Assembly (NCBI GenBank): GCA_903881565.1
Contig: CAIRTR010000220.1
Span: 1 to 39,449, forward strand
DNA from: Oligoflexia bacterium
GTDB lineage: Bacteria > Bdellovibrionota > UBA1018
Length of the DNA stretch: 39,449 nt
Direction: 5' to 3'
The notes under the pieces are model-generated. The model worked only from the letters and a program-made list of their open reading frames with translations. It had not been told where the DNA came from and did not search any database. The position numbers and the translations under genes were made by a program. The stretch's first letter is position 1. Each line of letters opens with the position of its first letter. Below are positions 1 to 6,945 of this stretch, piece after piece.

Positions 1-140
1 TCACGACGCGCATGAGGAGTTTCCTAACACTTCTATTCTGATCTTAATATTGCCACTAGAATAAGTATCCCTTAAAGGCTGACGCCCTTACTCGGTAAGC
101 ACACTGTGAGGGACCAGTTTCAAAGACGCAAATCAAAAAA

Positions 141-333
141 ATGAAAATCGTTTGGACAGACGAGGCCCGCGAGAGGTTTCCCCGACTCTGGGCGCATTGT
201 GCCTGAGTTTGCCGCTGAAGAATTCAGGGAATTAATTGAAGCGGGTTATCGGATTGTTTATCGGGTGAAAAAGGGCGCGATTGAAATCGAAACCGTCTAC
301 GAGCCGCGCCGGCTTTTTCCCAGGGCAGAATAG
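141..333 (+). pseudogene. Remnant of a ParE/RelE-type toxin gene
   Basis: An ATG at 141 begins a peptide starting MKIVWTDEARERF, the usual opening of ParE-family toxins. It runs into a stop after 21 codons. From 178 a different frame reads F-P-D-S-G-R-I-V-P-E-F and continues through GYRIVYRV and a final EPRRLF to the stop at 331-333. That is the second half of the same family. The roughly 40 residues that normally lie between these parts (the helical hairpin) are missing, so the gene has lost an internal segment and its frame. No antitoxin gene is visible in bases 1-140, where I see nothing else. The family call is from motif recognition only. The fragment is probably non-functional. Confidence 0.6.
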
Positions 334-334
334 C

Positions 335-745
335 CTAAGTTATCCCCTTAGCCTTCAAGTGGGCCACATATTTTTTGTCCTCGCCAAGAATGTGGCCTTG
401 AAGCCAGTCCTTCAAAAAGTTCCGAGTTTCAATGGTCAGGACTTTGTTGCCCTCTTTGAATTGCTCAGCCAAAGCGAGAGCCTTTTTGACAAAACTATCG
501 TGAATAACCTTGTGGCTCTCGAGCTCAGGATACTGAGCTTGTGCAAGCAGGCCTTCTTCGTAGGTAAAATGCTCTTGGGCGTATTGTGCCATCCCGTCCA
601 GAATCCCCGCGAGCACCTCTTCGGATTTTTCTGCCTTCATTGCCTCATGAAGGGTGTTGATCATCCCCACGAGCTTCTGATGTTGCGCATCGATAGATGG
701 AATTCCGAGACTGTACTTTTCACTCCAAGAAAAAAGCGCCATCAT
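335..745 (-). CDS. Bacteriohemerythrin
   Basis: A 136-residue single-domain protein of the hemerythrin family, which binds O2 at a non-heme di-iron site in the cytoplasm. All seven expected ligands are present with family spacing: H22, H59, E63, H78, H82, H118 and D123, in motifs AQHQKL, EHFTYEE, HKVIHD and GHILGED. The longer reading frame could start at 799, but a GGAG lies four bases before the ATG at 745, so I chose 745. An O2-binding protein suits a microaerophile and is common in magnetotactic and other motile bacteria. It could supply or sense oxygen. Its stop is two bases from the ParE remnant, with opposite orientation. Confidence 0.88.
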   Translation of the reverse strand: MMALFSWSEKYSLGIPSIDAQHQKLVGMINTLHEAMKAEKSEEVLAGILDGMAQYAQEHFTYEEGLLAQAQYPELESHKVIHDSFVKKALALAEQFKEGNKVLTIETRNFLKDWLQGHILGEDKKYVAHLKAKGIT

Positions 746-770
746 TGGTCTCCGTTTCTTCTTTGTACTC

Positions 771-1298
771 CTAGCAATTCGCGAAAAGCAGCTCGACACT
801 CAATAAAGAGCCGGGCTTGACCGCAATCGTAACCGCCCCCTTGGAGATGAGAACAGGCTGCAAGCGCTTTCCAGACAAGGTCAGCAGATAGGCCTGGTTT
901 GGTGGCAAGGGTGTCCGCAAAACGGCGCAAAGCTCCTTTGAGGTTGGATTGTAGAAACGAACTTTGGCGCTGGCGTTGTCTTTGTTCTGCTCGACGAGAC
1001 TGAGTACCATTTCGGCGGGTTCCAAGGTGCATTCAAAAGCAGGCGCAGCCGCTTTGGGTGCGGGAGTCGGAGCAACAAAAGTAGGCATGGCTTCGATTGG
1101 GGCGGGTACCCTCCGAGCCGCGGGGGGCGCTGCGGGGCGCACTTCGAGCACCTCGCGCGTTTCGGTGACCCGGGCGTGGGCGGGTGCATCTGGAATAAAA
1201 TCATTGGGATTGAACTTCGCCGTCATTTCTTCGTCAAAAATGGAGAGCTCGGCTTTTACCCGGGTTTTTCGTGGTCTCGTGATCGTTTCGTTTTTCAT
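771..1298 (-). CDS. Hypothetical protein, translationally coupled to parA
   Basis: A 175-residue protein that I do not recognise. It has a basic N terminus, an acidic stretch, a Pro/Ala-rich linker at about residues 50-90, and a C-terminal part (about 90-175) with alternating hydrophobic residues typical of a small beta domain. There is no signal peptide, membrane segment or helix-turn-helix, so it is not a standard ParB. Its ATG overlaps the parA stop by four bases, which implies co-translation. By position it could be the ParA partner or cargo adaptor, but that is inference only. Confidence 0.7.
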   Translation of the reverse strand: MKNETITRPRKTRVKAELSIFDEEMTAKFNPNDFIPDAPAHARVTETREVLEVRPAAPPAARRVPAPIEAMPTFVAPTPAPKAAAPAFECTLEPAEMVLSLVEQNKDNASAKVRFYNPTSKELCAVLRTPLPPNQAYLLTLSGKRLQPVLISKGAVTIAVKPGSLLSVELLFANC

Positions 1299-2182
1299 AG
1301 ACTCATCTCCCTTGCAGGTGAGGGTGCATAAGACATTTGTGCGATCGGGCGCGCCGAAGTGGCGGCGATCTTTGTGACAAGGGCTTGAATGTCGCTCGCA
1401 AGTTTTCGATAGTCTTCTCGCGCTTTGGTCTTTGGGAAAGCCTCCGTAATCAGCTTGCGCTTAACCTGCGCAGTCTTGATCTTCGAATCAACTCGGATGG
1501 GATCAAAAACGATTCCGCCACTCATCAGATCCGCATCGGCCATGCGCTGAAGATCATCAAGGATGGTCATGTCAAGGTTTCGACGTTGGTCGTACATCGT
1601 CGGGACCACACCAAGCACTTTGCAGGGGCTGAGGTTTTTTGCCCGGAAATGGTTTCGAAGGTTCTCTAAAAAGAACATCGTGTTCTTCACTCCCACGACC
1701 GACAAAAGATCGGTCGTGCAGGGGATCACGCAATAATCGGCATACATCGCGATATTTGCGGAGATCAGGGAGAGGGCAGGGGGGGAGTCGATGATGACGT
1801 AGTCGTAGTCCTCATCAAAGGGTTTCATCATTTTACTTAAAATGAGTTCGCTGTCCGCATCATTTGAAAATGTTTTTTCAAAGTCACGCATCATCCGGCC
1901 ACCCGATAAAATGACATCAATCTGAGGTCTTACCGTCAGTTTCACCTTTGAGGGAGGGGCGTTTTCGATGAGGATCGAAGCGATCCCGCCGTCGGCATCG
2001 GTTGACTTGATTCCGAAGAGGGTTTTGACGTTGGCTTGCTCATCGCAATCTAAGATGAGCACTTTGGCGGTAGGATTATCCGCGGCCAGGCTGTCGGCTA
2101 GCGCAACGGCCGTCGTGGTTTTGGCGACTCCGCCCTTATGGCAAAGCACTGAGATAACGGTTGGCCTTCTTGTGTCGGTCAT
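1295..2182 (-). CDS. parA: ParA/MinD-family partition ATPase
   Basis: A 295-residue ParA-family ATPase, which positions plasmids, chromosomes or protein complexes through ATP-dependent dimerisation on DNA. It has a deviant Walker A motif (HKGGVAKTTT) near residue 15 with the signature lysine, and a Walker B region (YVIIDSPPAL) near residue 120. An ATG at 2200 is possible, but the ATG at 2182 follows a GGAGG-type ribosome site, so I chose 2182. No parB follows; the next gene is a coupled unknown. The upstream 455-base gap carries inverted repeats that may be its operator or a centromere-like site. It could belong to an integrated plasmid or act in positioning organelles or chemoreceptors. Confidence 0.88.
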   Translation of the reverse strand: MTDTRRPTVISVLCHKGGVAKTTTAVALADSLAADNPTAKVLILDCDEQANVKTLFGIKSTDADGGIASILIENAPPSKVKLTVRPQIDVILSGGRMMRDFEKTFSNDADSELILSKMMKPFDEDYDYVIIDSPPALSLISANIAMYADYCVIPCTTDLLSVVGVKNTMFFLENLRNHFRAKNLSPCKVLGVVPTMYDQRRNLDMTILDDLQRMADADLMSGGIVFDPIRVDSKIKTAQVKRKLITEAFPKTKAREDYRKLASDIQALVTKIAATSARPIAQMSYAPSPAREMSL

Positions 2183-2408
2183 TTTGATTCTCGCCTCCAT
2201 GCGTGAATTAACTTCTTGTCAAAATTGTATCGTAGGCAAAAATTTCCGCAAGGGCCAATGGGGGAGGAGTGAAAAGAAATTGGTAGGGGAACGATGTGTG
2301 GGCGATGTGTGACCGCGCAGCGGGTATGGCTATGGTCGTTGTGAGGTTGTCGCAGCATAGTGCGCCATTGGGGCCTTAGCTCCGGTTGCGACTTAACATG
2401 TGAGTTAC

Positions 2409-2481
2409 AACTTCTCAGATACCGAAGTTACGACCTCACCCTACCCCAGGATAGCCCCATAACTTCGTTATCTGAGAAGTT
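2409..2481. repeat. Pair of inverted 22-base dyads upstream of parA
   Basis: Bases 2409-2430 and 2460-2481 are inverted copies of one 22-base unit, with 21 of 22 positions matching and a 29-base loop between them. Each copy is itself a dyad: AACTTC, nine bases, GAAGTT. In the right copy the dyad extends to TAACTTC/GAAGTTA. The site lies about 230 bases upstream of the parA start. A dyad within an inverted pair suits binding of a dimeric protein, such as an operator or a parS-like site. It could also be a tyrosine-recombinase site. No function is shown. Confidence 0.6.
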
Positions 2482-2522
2482 AGATGCTCCCTTTCGAACG
2501 GTGGGTGATAAAGTCTTGATAT

Positions 2523-2615
2523 GCACTGATTTTTTCTTACGAGGGATCAGCGAATCAGTGCTAGCGGTGCCGTTTTGTTTGACATTCTCGCGGTGGCGGC
2601 GCGAATTTGCGAGAA
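2523..2615. repeat. Two short inverted repeats in the parA upstream gap
   Basis: GCACTGATT at 2523-2531 is mirrored by AATCAGTGC at 2553-2561. TTCTCGC at 2585-2591 is mirrored by GCGAGAA at 2609-2615. Neither is followed by a run of T on either strand, so they are weak terminator candidates. They add to the dyad content of the 2183-2637 gap, in which I see no convincing gene. Confidence 0.4.
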
Positions 2616-2637
2616 GAAAAGTGGGGCAATGCGAAAC

Positions 2638-2976
2638 CTAAGCCGCCTCTTCTTCGCTATTTTTCTTCCTCTTTTTGGGGGTTTTCTTTCGGGATTCCAA
2701 TCCTAAGTTTTCCCAGTTCTTCTTAAGATGACAAGAGACCCTGCCGTTTCTCACCGCTAGATCAACCCGAATGTTTGAGAATACTAGAAACTGATCATCT
2801 TTTTTCTCGTCAACATCATCGAATTGGACTGCCAAGAGTTCCCCTGTGGCGGAAAAAAAACCAACCCCATCTTCATTGTCGGCCTCGATCGCATTTCCAT
2901 ATGGGCCTGGGTACCAATAGATTGAGAGGGGGGCTGAGCCATCAAGTGGGCGAAAAAATATTTCTGGATTTTTCAT
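2638..2976 (-). CDS. Hypothetical protein with basic C-terminal tail
   Basis: A 112-residue protein that I do not recognise. Residues 1-85 look like a small beta-rich domain (motifs IYWYPGPYG, VGFFSATGELLAVQFDD, NIRVDLAVRNGRVSCHL). The last 25 residues are Lys/Glu-rich. It has no signal peptide or membrane segment. Its ATG overlaps the stop of the upstream small gene by four bases, so the two form a translational pair on the minus strand. The beta part loosely recalls short proteins of the DUF2283 kind, but I would not assign it. Confidence 0.6.
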   Translation of the reverse strand: MKNPEIFFRPLDGSAPLSIYWYPGPYGNAIEADNEDGVGFFSATGELLAVQFDDVDEKKDDQFLVFSNIRVDLAVRNGRVSCHLKKNWENLGLESRKKTPKKRKKNSEEEAA

Positions 2977-3134
2977 AACTTCACCTTTTTGAGATGCTCA
3001 ATCAGCTCCAAAAGGATGTCGGTAGGGATATTTGGAAAATGTTTCTTTGTGTGAATTTCAAGCTCGTCTTCACATACAACGACACGGTCGCCCGTCACTG
3101 CGGTAATTACTGCTAGAACTTTTCGATGGGTCAT
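2973..3134 (-). CDS. Small hypothetical protein, 53 residues
   Basis: A 53-residue protein starting MTHRKVLAVITAV. I chose the ATG at 3134 because an AGGGAAG-like ribosome site precedes it; a GTG at 3155 in the same frame lacks one. It contains a short strand-rich part (GDRVVVCEDELEIH) and an amphipathic C-terminal helix (ILLELIEHLKKVKL). The stop overlaps the start of the next gene (2976) by four bases. The function is unknown. Confidence 0.5.
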   Translation of the reverse strand: MTHRKVLAVITAVTGDRVVVCEDELEIHTKKHFPNIPTDILLELIEHLKKVKL

Positions 3135-3224
3135 TCTCGGATCTTCCCTCGCCACTGTCTATAAAGTACCATGGGATTGGGCGGATTTGAGAACAATGAG
3201 GGGAGGTGCTGCGAACCTCTCGGC

Positions 3225-3401
3225 TTAACCCGTAGCTTTGGCGGCTTCTTGATAGCCTTCCAAGAAGGATTCTTTCATCTTCTCGCCTACAGTTTCAATC
3301 TTTTCGCCGAGCTTTCCGAGATCAAGCCAGCCCTTCTTGTGAAGAAGATAAGCGCCACCTGCAATAACCACAACCCCAGCTACAAAACCTAAAGTGTTCA
3401 T
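3225..3401 (-). CDS. Small single-helix membrane protein, 58 residues
   Basis: This reading frame begins at an ATG just downstream of a near-perfect AGGAGGATT ribosome site. It encodes 58 residues: one N-terminal hydrophobic helix (LGFVAGVVVIAGGAYLL, residues 4-20), a short basic turn, then a charged amphipathic helix rich in Lys and Glu to the end. The layout resembles small YtxH-like membrane proteins. It points away from the mam operon and shares the 302-base intergenic region with it, so it could be co-regulated. The role is unknown. The ribosome site and composition make the gene credible. Confidence 0.65.
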   Translation of the reverse strand: MNTLGFVAGVVVIAGGAYLLHKKGWLDLGKLGEKIETVGEKMKESFLEGYQEAAKATG

Positions 3402-3703
3402 ATGAATCCTCCTGTGAGTTCTATGATTAAGAATTTACCATACTCTTTTGCTTATTGGCAAATCGCGTTGCGCAAAAAATGGCGAGATTTATCCGATCGA
3501 GCGTCGTGCTACGCGTTAAATAGGGGGGGGTATGACGCCTTGCTTCGTCCTAAATCCGGCGCTGAAAATAATAAGACAAATATAAATACTCCTTTATAGA
3601 TAAACAAAAAATGTCGAAGTATCATCTATATAACGAAGTACCATCCGAAGCTGTTGAGTCGGCATTGACCCCAAGGGTTGATGGTTGAATAAAGGGAGGC
3701 AAA
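3402..3703. promoter_or_regulatory. Divergent intergenic region upstream of the mam operon
   Basis: This 302-base gap separates the 58-residue membrane protein gene (minus strand) from the first gene of the long plus-strand run. It contains no convincing gene. An A+T-rich stretch at about 3567-3635 is the likeliest promoter zone for the plus-strand operon, but no clear -35/-10 pair stands out. A tandem repeat inside it is listed separately. A G-run lies at about 3523-3530. Confidence 0.45.
3615..3645. repeat. Tandem 12-base direct repeat before the mam operon
   Basis: CGAAGTATCATC at 3615-3626 recurs as CGAAGTACCATC at 3634-3645: 11 of 12 bases, with a 19-base period and TATATAA between the copies. 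It lies 59 bases before the start of the first operon gene. Direct repeats spaced near two helical turns are typical of response-regulator or activator sites. No protein can be assigned to it from sequence alone. Confidence 0.45.
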
Positions 3704-4315
3704 TTGCCATTCTTGCACGGCGGAAAAAACAAGCGGCTGAACACGAAAATGTTGGCTGTGGTGAGTTATTTATTTCTAATTTTCGCTGCCGGCTTTGCGC
3801 CAATCGCTTTTGCCGAAACTCCGCACGATTGTATTTGCCCCTATGACGAAACGATTCTCGCAAGTCCCGGCACACAAAGTTGTGGCCAGATCAGCTGTCC
3901 CGCTTGCGGGCATCTCATGGTGCGCGCACTTTATGTGGGTGGAAAACCAGACGGAGTTTTTCAAAATAAAAATAATATCGAGCAACCCGCGGGAATTCTA
4001 GGTGTGCCCGGCATCGTGGAACAACAGCCGCTTCCTGCAGCACTTCCGATTGCGGTAGCGCCGCCCGCTGCGGACAAGCCCAATGCGGTTAATACGATCA
4101 CTTATACCAATACCATCGCAGGAATTATCGAAGTGAGTTGTTCGAAATGTCATAGCGGGCCACTTCGTAATTTGATGACCTACGAAAACGTAAAAGTTTA
4201 CGTGGATAATAACCTTTTGTCGATGTTGGTTCGCCTGGGTGGACCGATGAATCGTTTTGCTGGAAAAGATGCGCCGGTGATTATTGATTGGGCTAAGAAC
4301 GGCGCGCCTAGATGA
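3704..4315 (+). CDS. Exported c-type cytochrome with CXXC motifs, mam operon gene
   Basis: A 203-residue exported protein. A TTG start is chosen because GGGAGG lies four bases upstream; the next ATG (3749) has no ribosome site. Hydrophobic residues at about 17-36 form a signal peptide or anchor ending near AFAETP. The N-terminal half has Cys pairs (CICPYD, CGQISCPACGHLM) resembling zinc-ribbon or rubredoxin-like knuckles. The C-terminal half has one heme-c site, CSKCH, followed by a possible axial Met in GGPMNRFAG, as in monoheme class I cytochromes. It opens the magnetosome operon, so a role in electron transfer to or from iron is inferred. The CPxCGxxM motif recurs in two later genes of the operon. 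Confidence 0.75.
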   Translation: MPFLHGGKNKRLNTKMLAVVSYLFLIFAAGFAPIAFAETPHDCICPYDETILASPGTQSCGQISCPACGHLMVRALYVGGKPDGVFQNKNNIEQPAGILGVPGIVEQQPLPAALPIAVAPPAADKPNAVNTITYTNTIAGIIEVSCSKCHSGPLRNLMTYENVKVYVDNNLLSMLVRLGGPMNRFAGKDAPVIIDWAKNGAPR

Positions 4316-4344
4316 AAACCGCTACAAGAAGAAGGGGCTGACAC

Positions 4345-4551
4345 ATGGAGATGATTGATAACGTGATGGGCATGAGTATCAAACGCAAGGTCCACCTTAT
4401 TGTAGGGATCGTGGCCCTGGTCTTGGGCGTCTATGGCGTGTATGACGAATATTTTAACGTCATCGATTTTTTGAAGGGCGCTTCACCTCTTATTTTTATC
4501 GCCGTGGGTGTGGTGGCGCTGGTGGCAGGGCTGACCAAGAAGATTCACTGA
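4345..4551 (+). CDS. mamI: MamI-like magnetosome membrane protein (copy 1)
   Basis: A 68-residue protein with two predicted membrane helices (about residues 16-34 and 45-63) joined by a short acidic loop containing YDEY. The size, the two helices and the GASPLIF segment before the second helix match MamI, which in Magnetospirillum is needed to form the magnetosome membrane. An AGAAGGGG ribosome site lies seven bases before the ATG. The next gene is a second protein of the same design starting five bases downstream. The assignment depends on the mam neighbourhood, because proteins this small give weak similarity. Confidence 0.7.
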   Translation: MEMIDNVMGMSIKRKVHLIVGIVALVLGVYGVYDEYFNVIDFLKGASPLIFIAVGVVALVAGLTKKIH

Positions 4552-4555
4552 ATAT

Positions 4556-4750
4556 ATGATTCAAATAGTAATTGGTTCTACATTTATTGGCTTGGGACTT
4601 TGGGGGGTTGTTGATGAGTGGTATTACCTCAAAGATTTGATTAGTGGCGCGGCCCCTGTTGCGATGATTTTGTTTGGGCTCATTGCAATATGGGTAGCGA
4701 TTATTGGAGACAACTTAGAAACGGAGACAGCAAAACATGACGACGAATGA
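4556..4750 (+). CDS. mamI: MamI-like magnetosome membrane protein (copy 2)
   Basis: A 64-residue protein with two helices (about residues 3-18 and 34-51), a loop with GVVDEWYYL and a GAAPVAMILFGLIA segment, then a short acidic tail. It has the same architecture as the gene just upstream and is closer to MamI in the G-L-W-G-V-V-D-E-W pattern of the first helix end. It starts five bases after the upstream stop, and its own ribosome site is poor, which suggests translational coupling. Its end overlaps the mamA-like start by 14 bases. The tandem arrangement suggests duplication followed by divergence. Confidence 0.72.
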   Translation: MIQIVIGSTFIGLGLWGVVDEWYYLKDLISGAAPVAMILFGLIAIWVAIIGDNLETETAKHDDE

Positions 4751-5510
4751 TTCAAAGATGAACGAAAACGAAAAGAAAATTGACCTGGATCAACCCGAGC
4801 CAAAGTCTAAAAAGAAGCGGGACACAGAGGGTAAGTCTGAAGGCAAGTCCGAAAAAAGCATGGATAAGACCTCTTTTGTCGTTGGATTCGACTACTTTGT
4901 GCACGTGACGATGTTGATGGCCGGAAAACTGTTGGCGAAGACGGTTGAGGGTTATAACAATATTTTCTCCATCGATCAAAAAGACAAAACGCAGATTCAC
5001 GAGAATCTTGGCAAAAAATATCTGAAGCGTGGCGAGTACGAAAAAGCCATCGATGCGTTTGAGAATGTCATGAAGCAGGGGACCAAATCGCCGCAGATTT
5101 TCTATTTAGCGGGCAAAGCCTATTTCAAAAACAATCAGCTTGAAAAAGCGATTGAATGCTTTGAGAAGACCCTGGTTCTGGTTCCTAACAATAAGGATGC
5201 GCTTTCGCAGTTGGGTTCAACCTACCTGCGCGCCAAAGATTATGACAAATGCCTTAAAGTTTTAGGTGAGGCAGCAGAGGTAAATCCTGGGGATAGCGAG
5301 CTCTTTTACAAGATGGGGATCGCCCATGACAAAAAAGGTGAGCTCGATAAGGCGATTCCGGAGTTTAGGAAAGCCATTGAGCTGAAGCCCGATGTCGCAA
5401 AGTATTATCAGCATCTTGGATTCGTGCTTCAAGCGTCAGGGGACGCGACAGAAGCCGGCAAGTGCTTCAAGAAGGTTCTAGAGCTTGAGAGCAGCGAGGA
5501 GCTCGATTAA
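4737..5510 (+). CDS. mamA: MamA-like TPR protein
   Basis: A 257-residue TPR protein. Residues 1-45 are highly charged and Lys-rich, 46-70 are moderately hydrophobic, and about 86-253 form five tetratricopeptide repeats with the expected G-Y-A-P spacing (for example LGKKYLKRGEYEKAIDAF). MamA is the abundant TPR protein that coats magnetosomes and acts as a scaffold; the Magnetospirillum protein has about 217 residues and similar repeats. The longer Lys-rich N terminus is a difference. It overlaps the upstream mamI-like gene by 14 bases and abuts the mamQ-like gene by one base. TPR proteins are common, so the name rests on both fold and context. Confidence 0.8.
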   Translation: MTTNDSKMNENEKKIDLDQPEPKSKKKRDTEGKSEGKSEKSMDKTSFVVGFDYFVHVTMLMAGKLLAKTVEGYNNIFSIDQKDKTQIHENLGKKYLKRGEYEKAIDAFENVMKQGTKSPQIFYLAGKAYFKNNQLEKAIECFEKTLVLVPNNKDALSQLGSTYLRAKDYDKCLKVLGEAAEVNPGDSELFYKMGIAHDKKGELDKAIPEFRKAIELKPDVAKYYQHLGFVLQASGDATEAGKCFKKVLELESSEELD

Positions 5511-6250
5511 TGCCCGGGCGAGTAAGGCACATCATTCGGAAGATTTCGCGGGATAAAGAGGATAAAATAGATCTCGAGGATTCTGACGATGAATCCCAGG
5601 GATCTGTGGACTCAGAAGCATACGACGAGCATGGAAACCCGCGCGAAGGCATTTATGCCGTCGCCTGGCGGCTGGGCTATGTCTTGCGAAAATGGTGGGT
5701 GCTGGTTTCGTGTACCTTTATCCTCGCGATCTCGGTCTACTATTACAATAATTTTTGGTTTCTTCGCTCTTATGCCCATAGAGACGCCGCTTCGGTGAAC
5801 GTCTATATGCAAATGAGACGGGATCTTTCGGCCAATCTGGAAAAATCCGTCATGGCCTATGCCCAACATGAAAGGGATATTTTCAAAAACGTAATGGAAT
5901 TCCGCACGATGATGGTCGGGATGAGCCCGGATATGAAAAAGGCCTTAGTCGAAAAGAGTGATAAAAAATCCAGCGAGCTTATGGGTAAGTTTTTCGGGAT
6001 CGCCGAGCAGTACCCGGATCTCAAGCTCAGTGCTGAGTTTCATTTTCTGATCGCGACCATTGAGAGTGCGGAAAAAGAACTCGCAGCGGCGCGGGTAAGG
6101 TACAACGTGAGCGTTGATAATTATACCACGGCGCTGGCGACGGTACCGGGTAACTTTTTTGCGGTGGCCTTTCGTTTTAAACCGTTGCCGTACTTTGAAC
6201 CTTCGACCAGTGCGACTGAATTTGCGCCCTTGGATTTTAACCCGAAATAG
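5510..6250 (+). CDS. mamQ: MamQ-like LemA-family protein
   Basis: A 246-residue LemA-family protein. An acidic cytoplasmic N terminus (1-55) precedes one membrane helix (about 61-80), followed by a helical LemA domain (about 89-232). The diagnostic C-terminal motif is present: YNVSVDNYTTAL, then VPGNFFAVAFRFKPLPYFE. MamQ is the LemA-type protein required for magnetosome membrane formation in Magnetospirillum. A GAGGAG ribosome site lies eight bases before the ATG, which overlaps the mamA stop by one base. LemA proteins also exist outside magnetosomes, but the position between mamA-like and CDF genes supports MamQ. Confidence 0.82.
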   Translation: MPGRVRHIIRKISRDKEDKIDLEDSDDESQGSVDSEAYDEHGNPREGIYAVAWRLGYVLRKWWVLVSCTFILAISVYYYNNFWFLRSYAHRDAASVNVYMQMRRDLSANLEKSVMAYAQHERDIFKNVMEFRTMMVGMSPDMKKALVEKSDKKSSELMGKFFGIAEQYPDLKLSAEFHFLIATIESAEKELAAARVRYNVSVDNYTTALATVPGNFFAVAFRFKPLPYFEPSTSATEFAPLDFNPK

Positions 6251-6289
6251 ATACAGCTCGAAAAGCTGTGGAGAGAGGGAGCTCGAAAC

Positions 6290-6760
6290 GTGAAAGCAGT
6301 CTTCAAAACCTCAGACATGAGACTCAAAGTGATTCTTTTGATCGCTTTTGTCGTGTTTTGCGTTTTGTTCGCCTTTTGGAGCGACTACAACCTAGCGACT
6401 GGGTCGGGAAACCTTTGCATGCTGCTCTTTATCGCGGCCCAATCCTATCTCCCTGCCAAGCATCTGCGCCTGTGGTTCATGCTCAAGGACGATATCTTTT
6501 TTGCAAAGTTCCTGCGTGTTCACTGTTGGCTGAACGTCGCGGGGTTCATCGCCATGTGCATCCATTGCTATGTCACTCATTGGCATAACAACTGGCTGTG
6601 GGTCGGCCTGATTATTATGGGGTGGCTGACTTTCGGGGGTGCGATTTTGCGATTTAAATACCCACCCAATGTTCGCAAAGGTCTTTATTTTCTTCATACC
6701 CAGATGTTCATGTTCATCGCTTTGTGTTTTGCGCTGTTGAAGGGGCACTATGTTTTCTAA
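6290..6760 (+). CDS. His-rich membrane protein, possible b-type cytochrome or ferric reductase-like
   Basis: A 156-residue integral membrane protein with four or five predicted helices. Histidines within or at the ends of helices (H78, H92, H97, H99, H136, H153), with pairs 14 and 17 residues apart, resemble the bis-heme arrangement of ferric-reductase-like or YedZ-like cytochrome b proteins. In Magnetospirillum, MamZ carries a ferric-reductase-like domain in the magnetosome membrane; this could be a stand-alone analogue. The start is a GTG at 6290 with AGGGAGC upstream. No FAD or NAD domain is attached, so if it is a reductase it needs another electron donor. The heme assignment is inferred. 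Confidence 0.6.
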   Translation: MKAVFKTSDMRLKVILLIAFVVFCVLFAFWSDYNLATGSGNLCMLLFIAAQSYLPAKHLRLWFMLKDDIFFAKFLRVHCWLNVAGFIAMCIHCYVTHWHNNWLWVGLIIMGWLTFGGAILRFKYPPNVRKGLYFLHTQMFMFIALCFALLKGHYVF

Positions 6761-6790
6761 GAAGTATTCTAAGAAGAAGGAGAGCTCGGA

Positions 6791-6931
6791 ATGTTAGCTT
6801 TGCTGTTATTGATCGCGGTTTTTGTAGGGATTTTCTTGGTTTATAAAAAACAGGTCGCTTTAGAAGAGCGGCTTAATGCGCAGGATCGTGAGACGCGTGA
6901 GTCGGATGATCCTTATAAGAAGCAGAAATAG
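6791..6931 (+). CDS. Small single-helix membrane protein, 46 residues
   Basis: A short gene between the cytochrome b-like and CDF genes. The ATG follows an AAGGAG site six bases upstream. The protein has one hydrophobic helix (LALLLLIAVFVGIFLVY, residues 2-18) and a charged tail rich in Glu, Arg and Lys. The layout resembles small cytochrome-oxidase accessory proteins such as CcoQ, but no family can be named. Its place after the b-type protein suggests a small subunit or stabiliser of it. Confidence 0.55.
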   Translation: MLALLLLIAVFVGIFLVYKKQVALEERLNAQDRETRESDDPYKKQK

Positions 6932-6945
6932 ACGGGAATAAGACC

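Noticed and set aside
2460-2481. Similarity of the dyad to a loxP-type recombinase arm
   Set aside because: Only the first ten or so bases (ATAACTTCGT) agree; the spacer and second arm do not, and no recombinase gene is nearby.
2360-2641. A 93-codon reading frame in the parA upstream gap
   Set aside because: It spans the inverted repeats, has no ribosome site and gives a composition unlike a protein, so I treat the region as non-coding.
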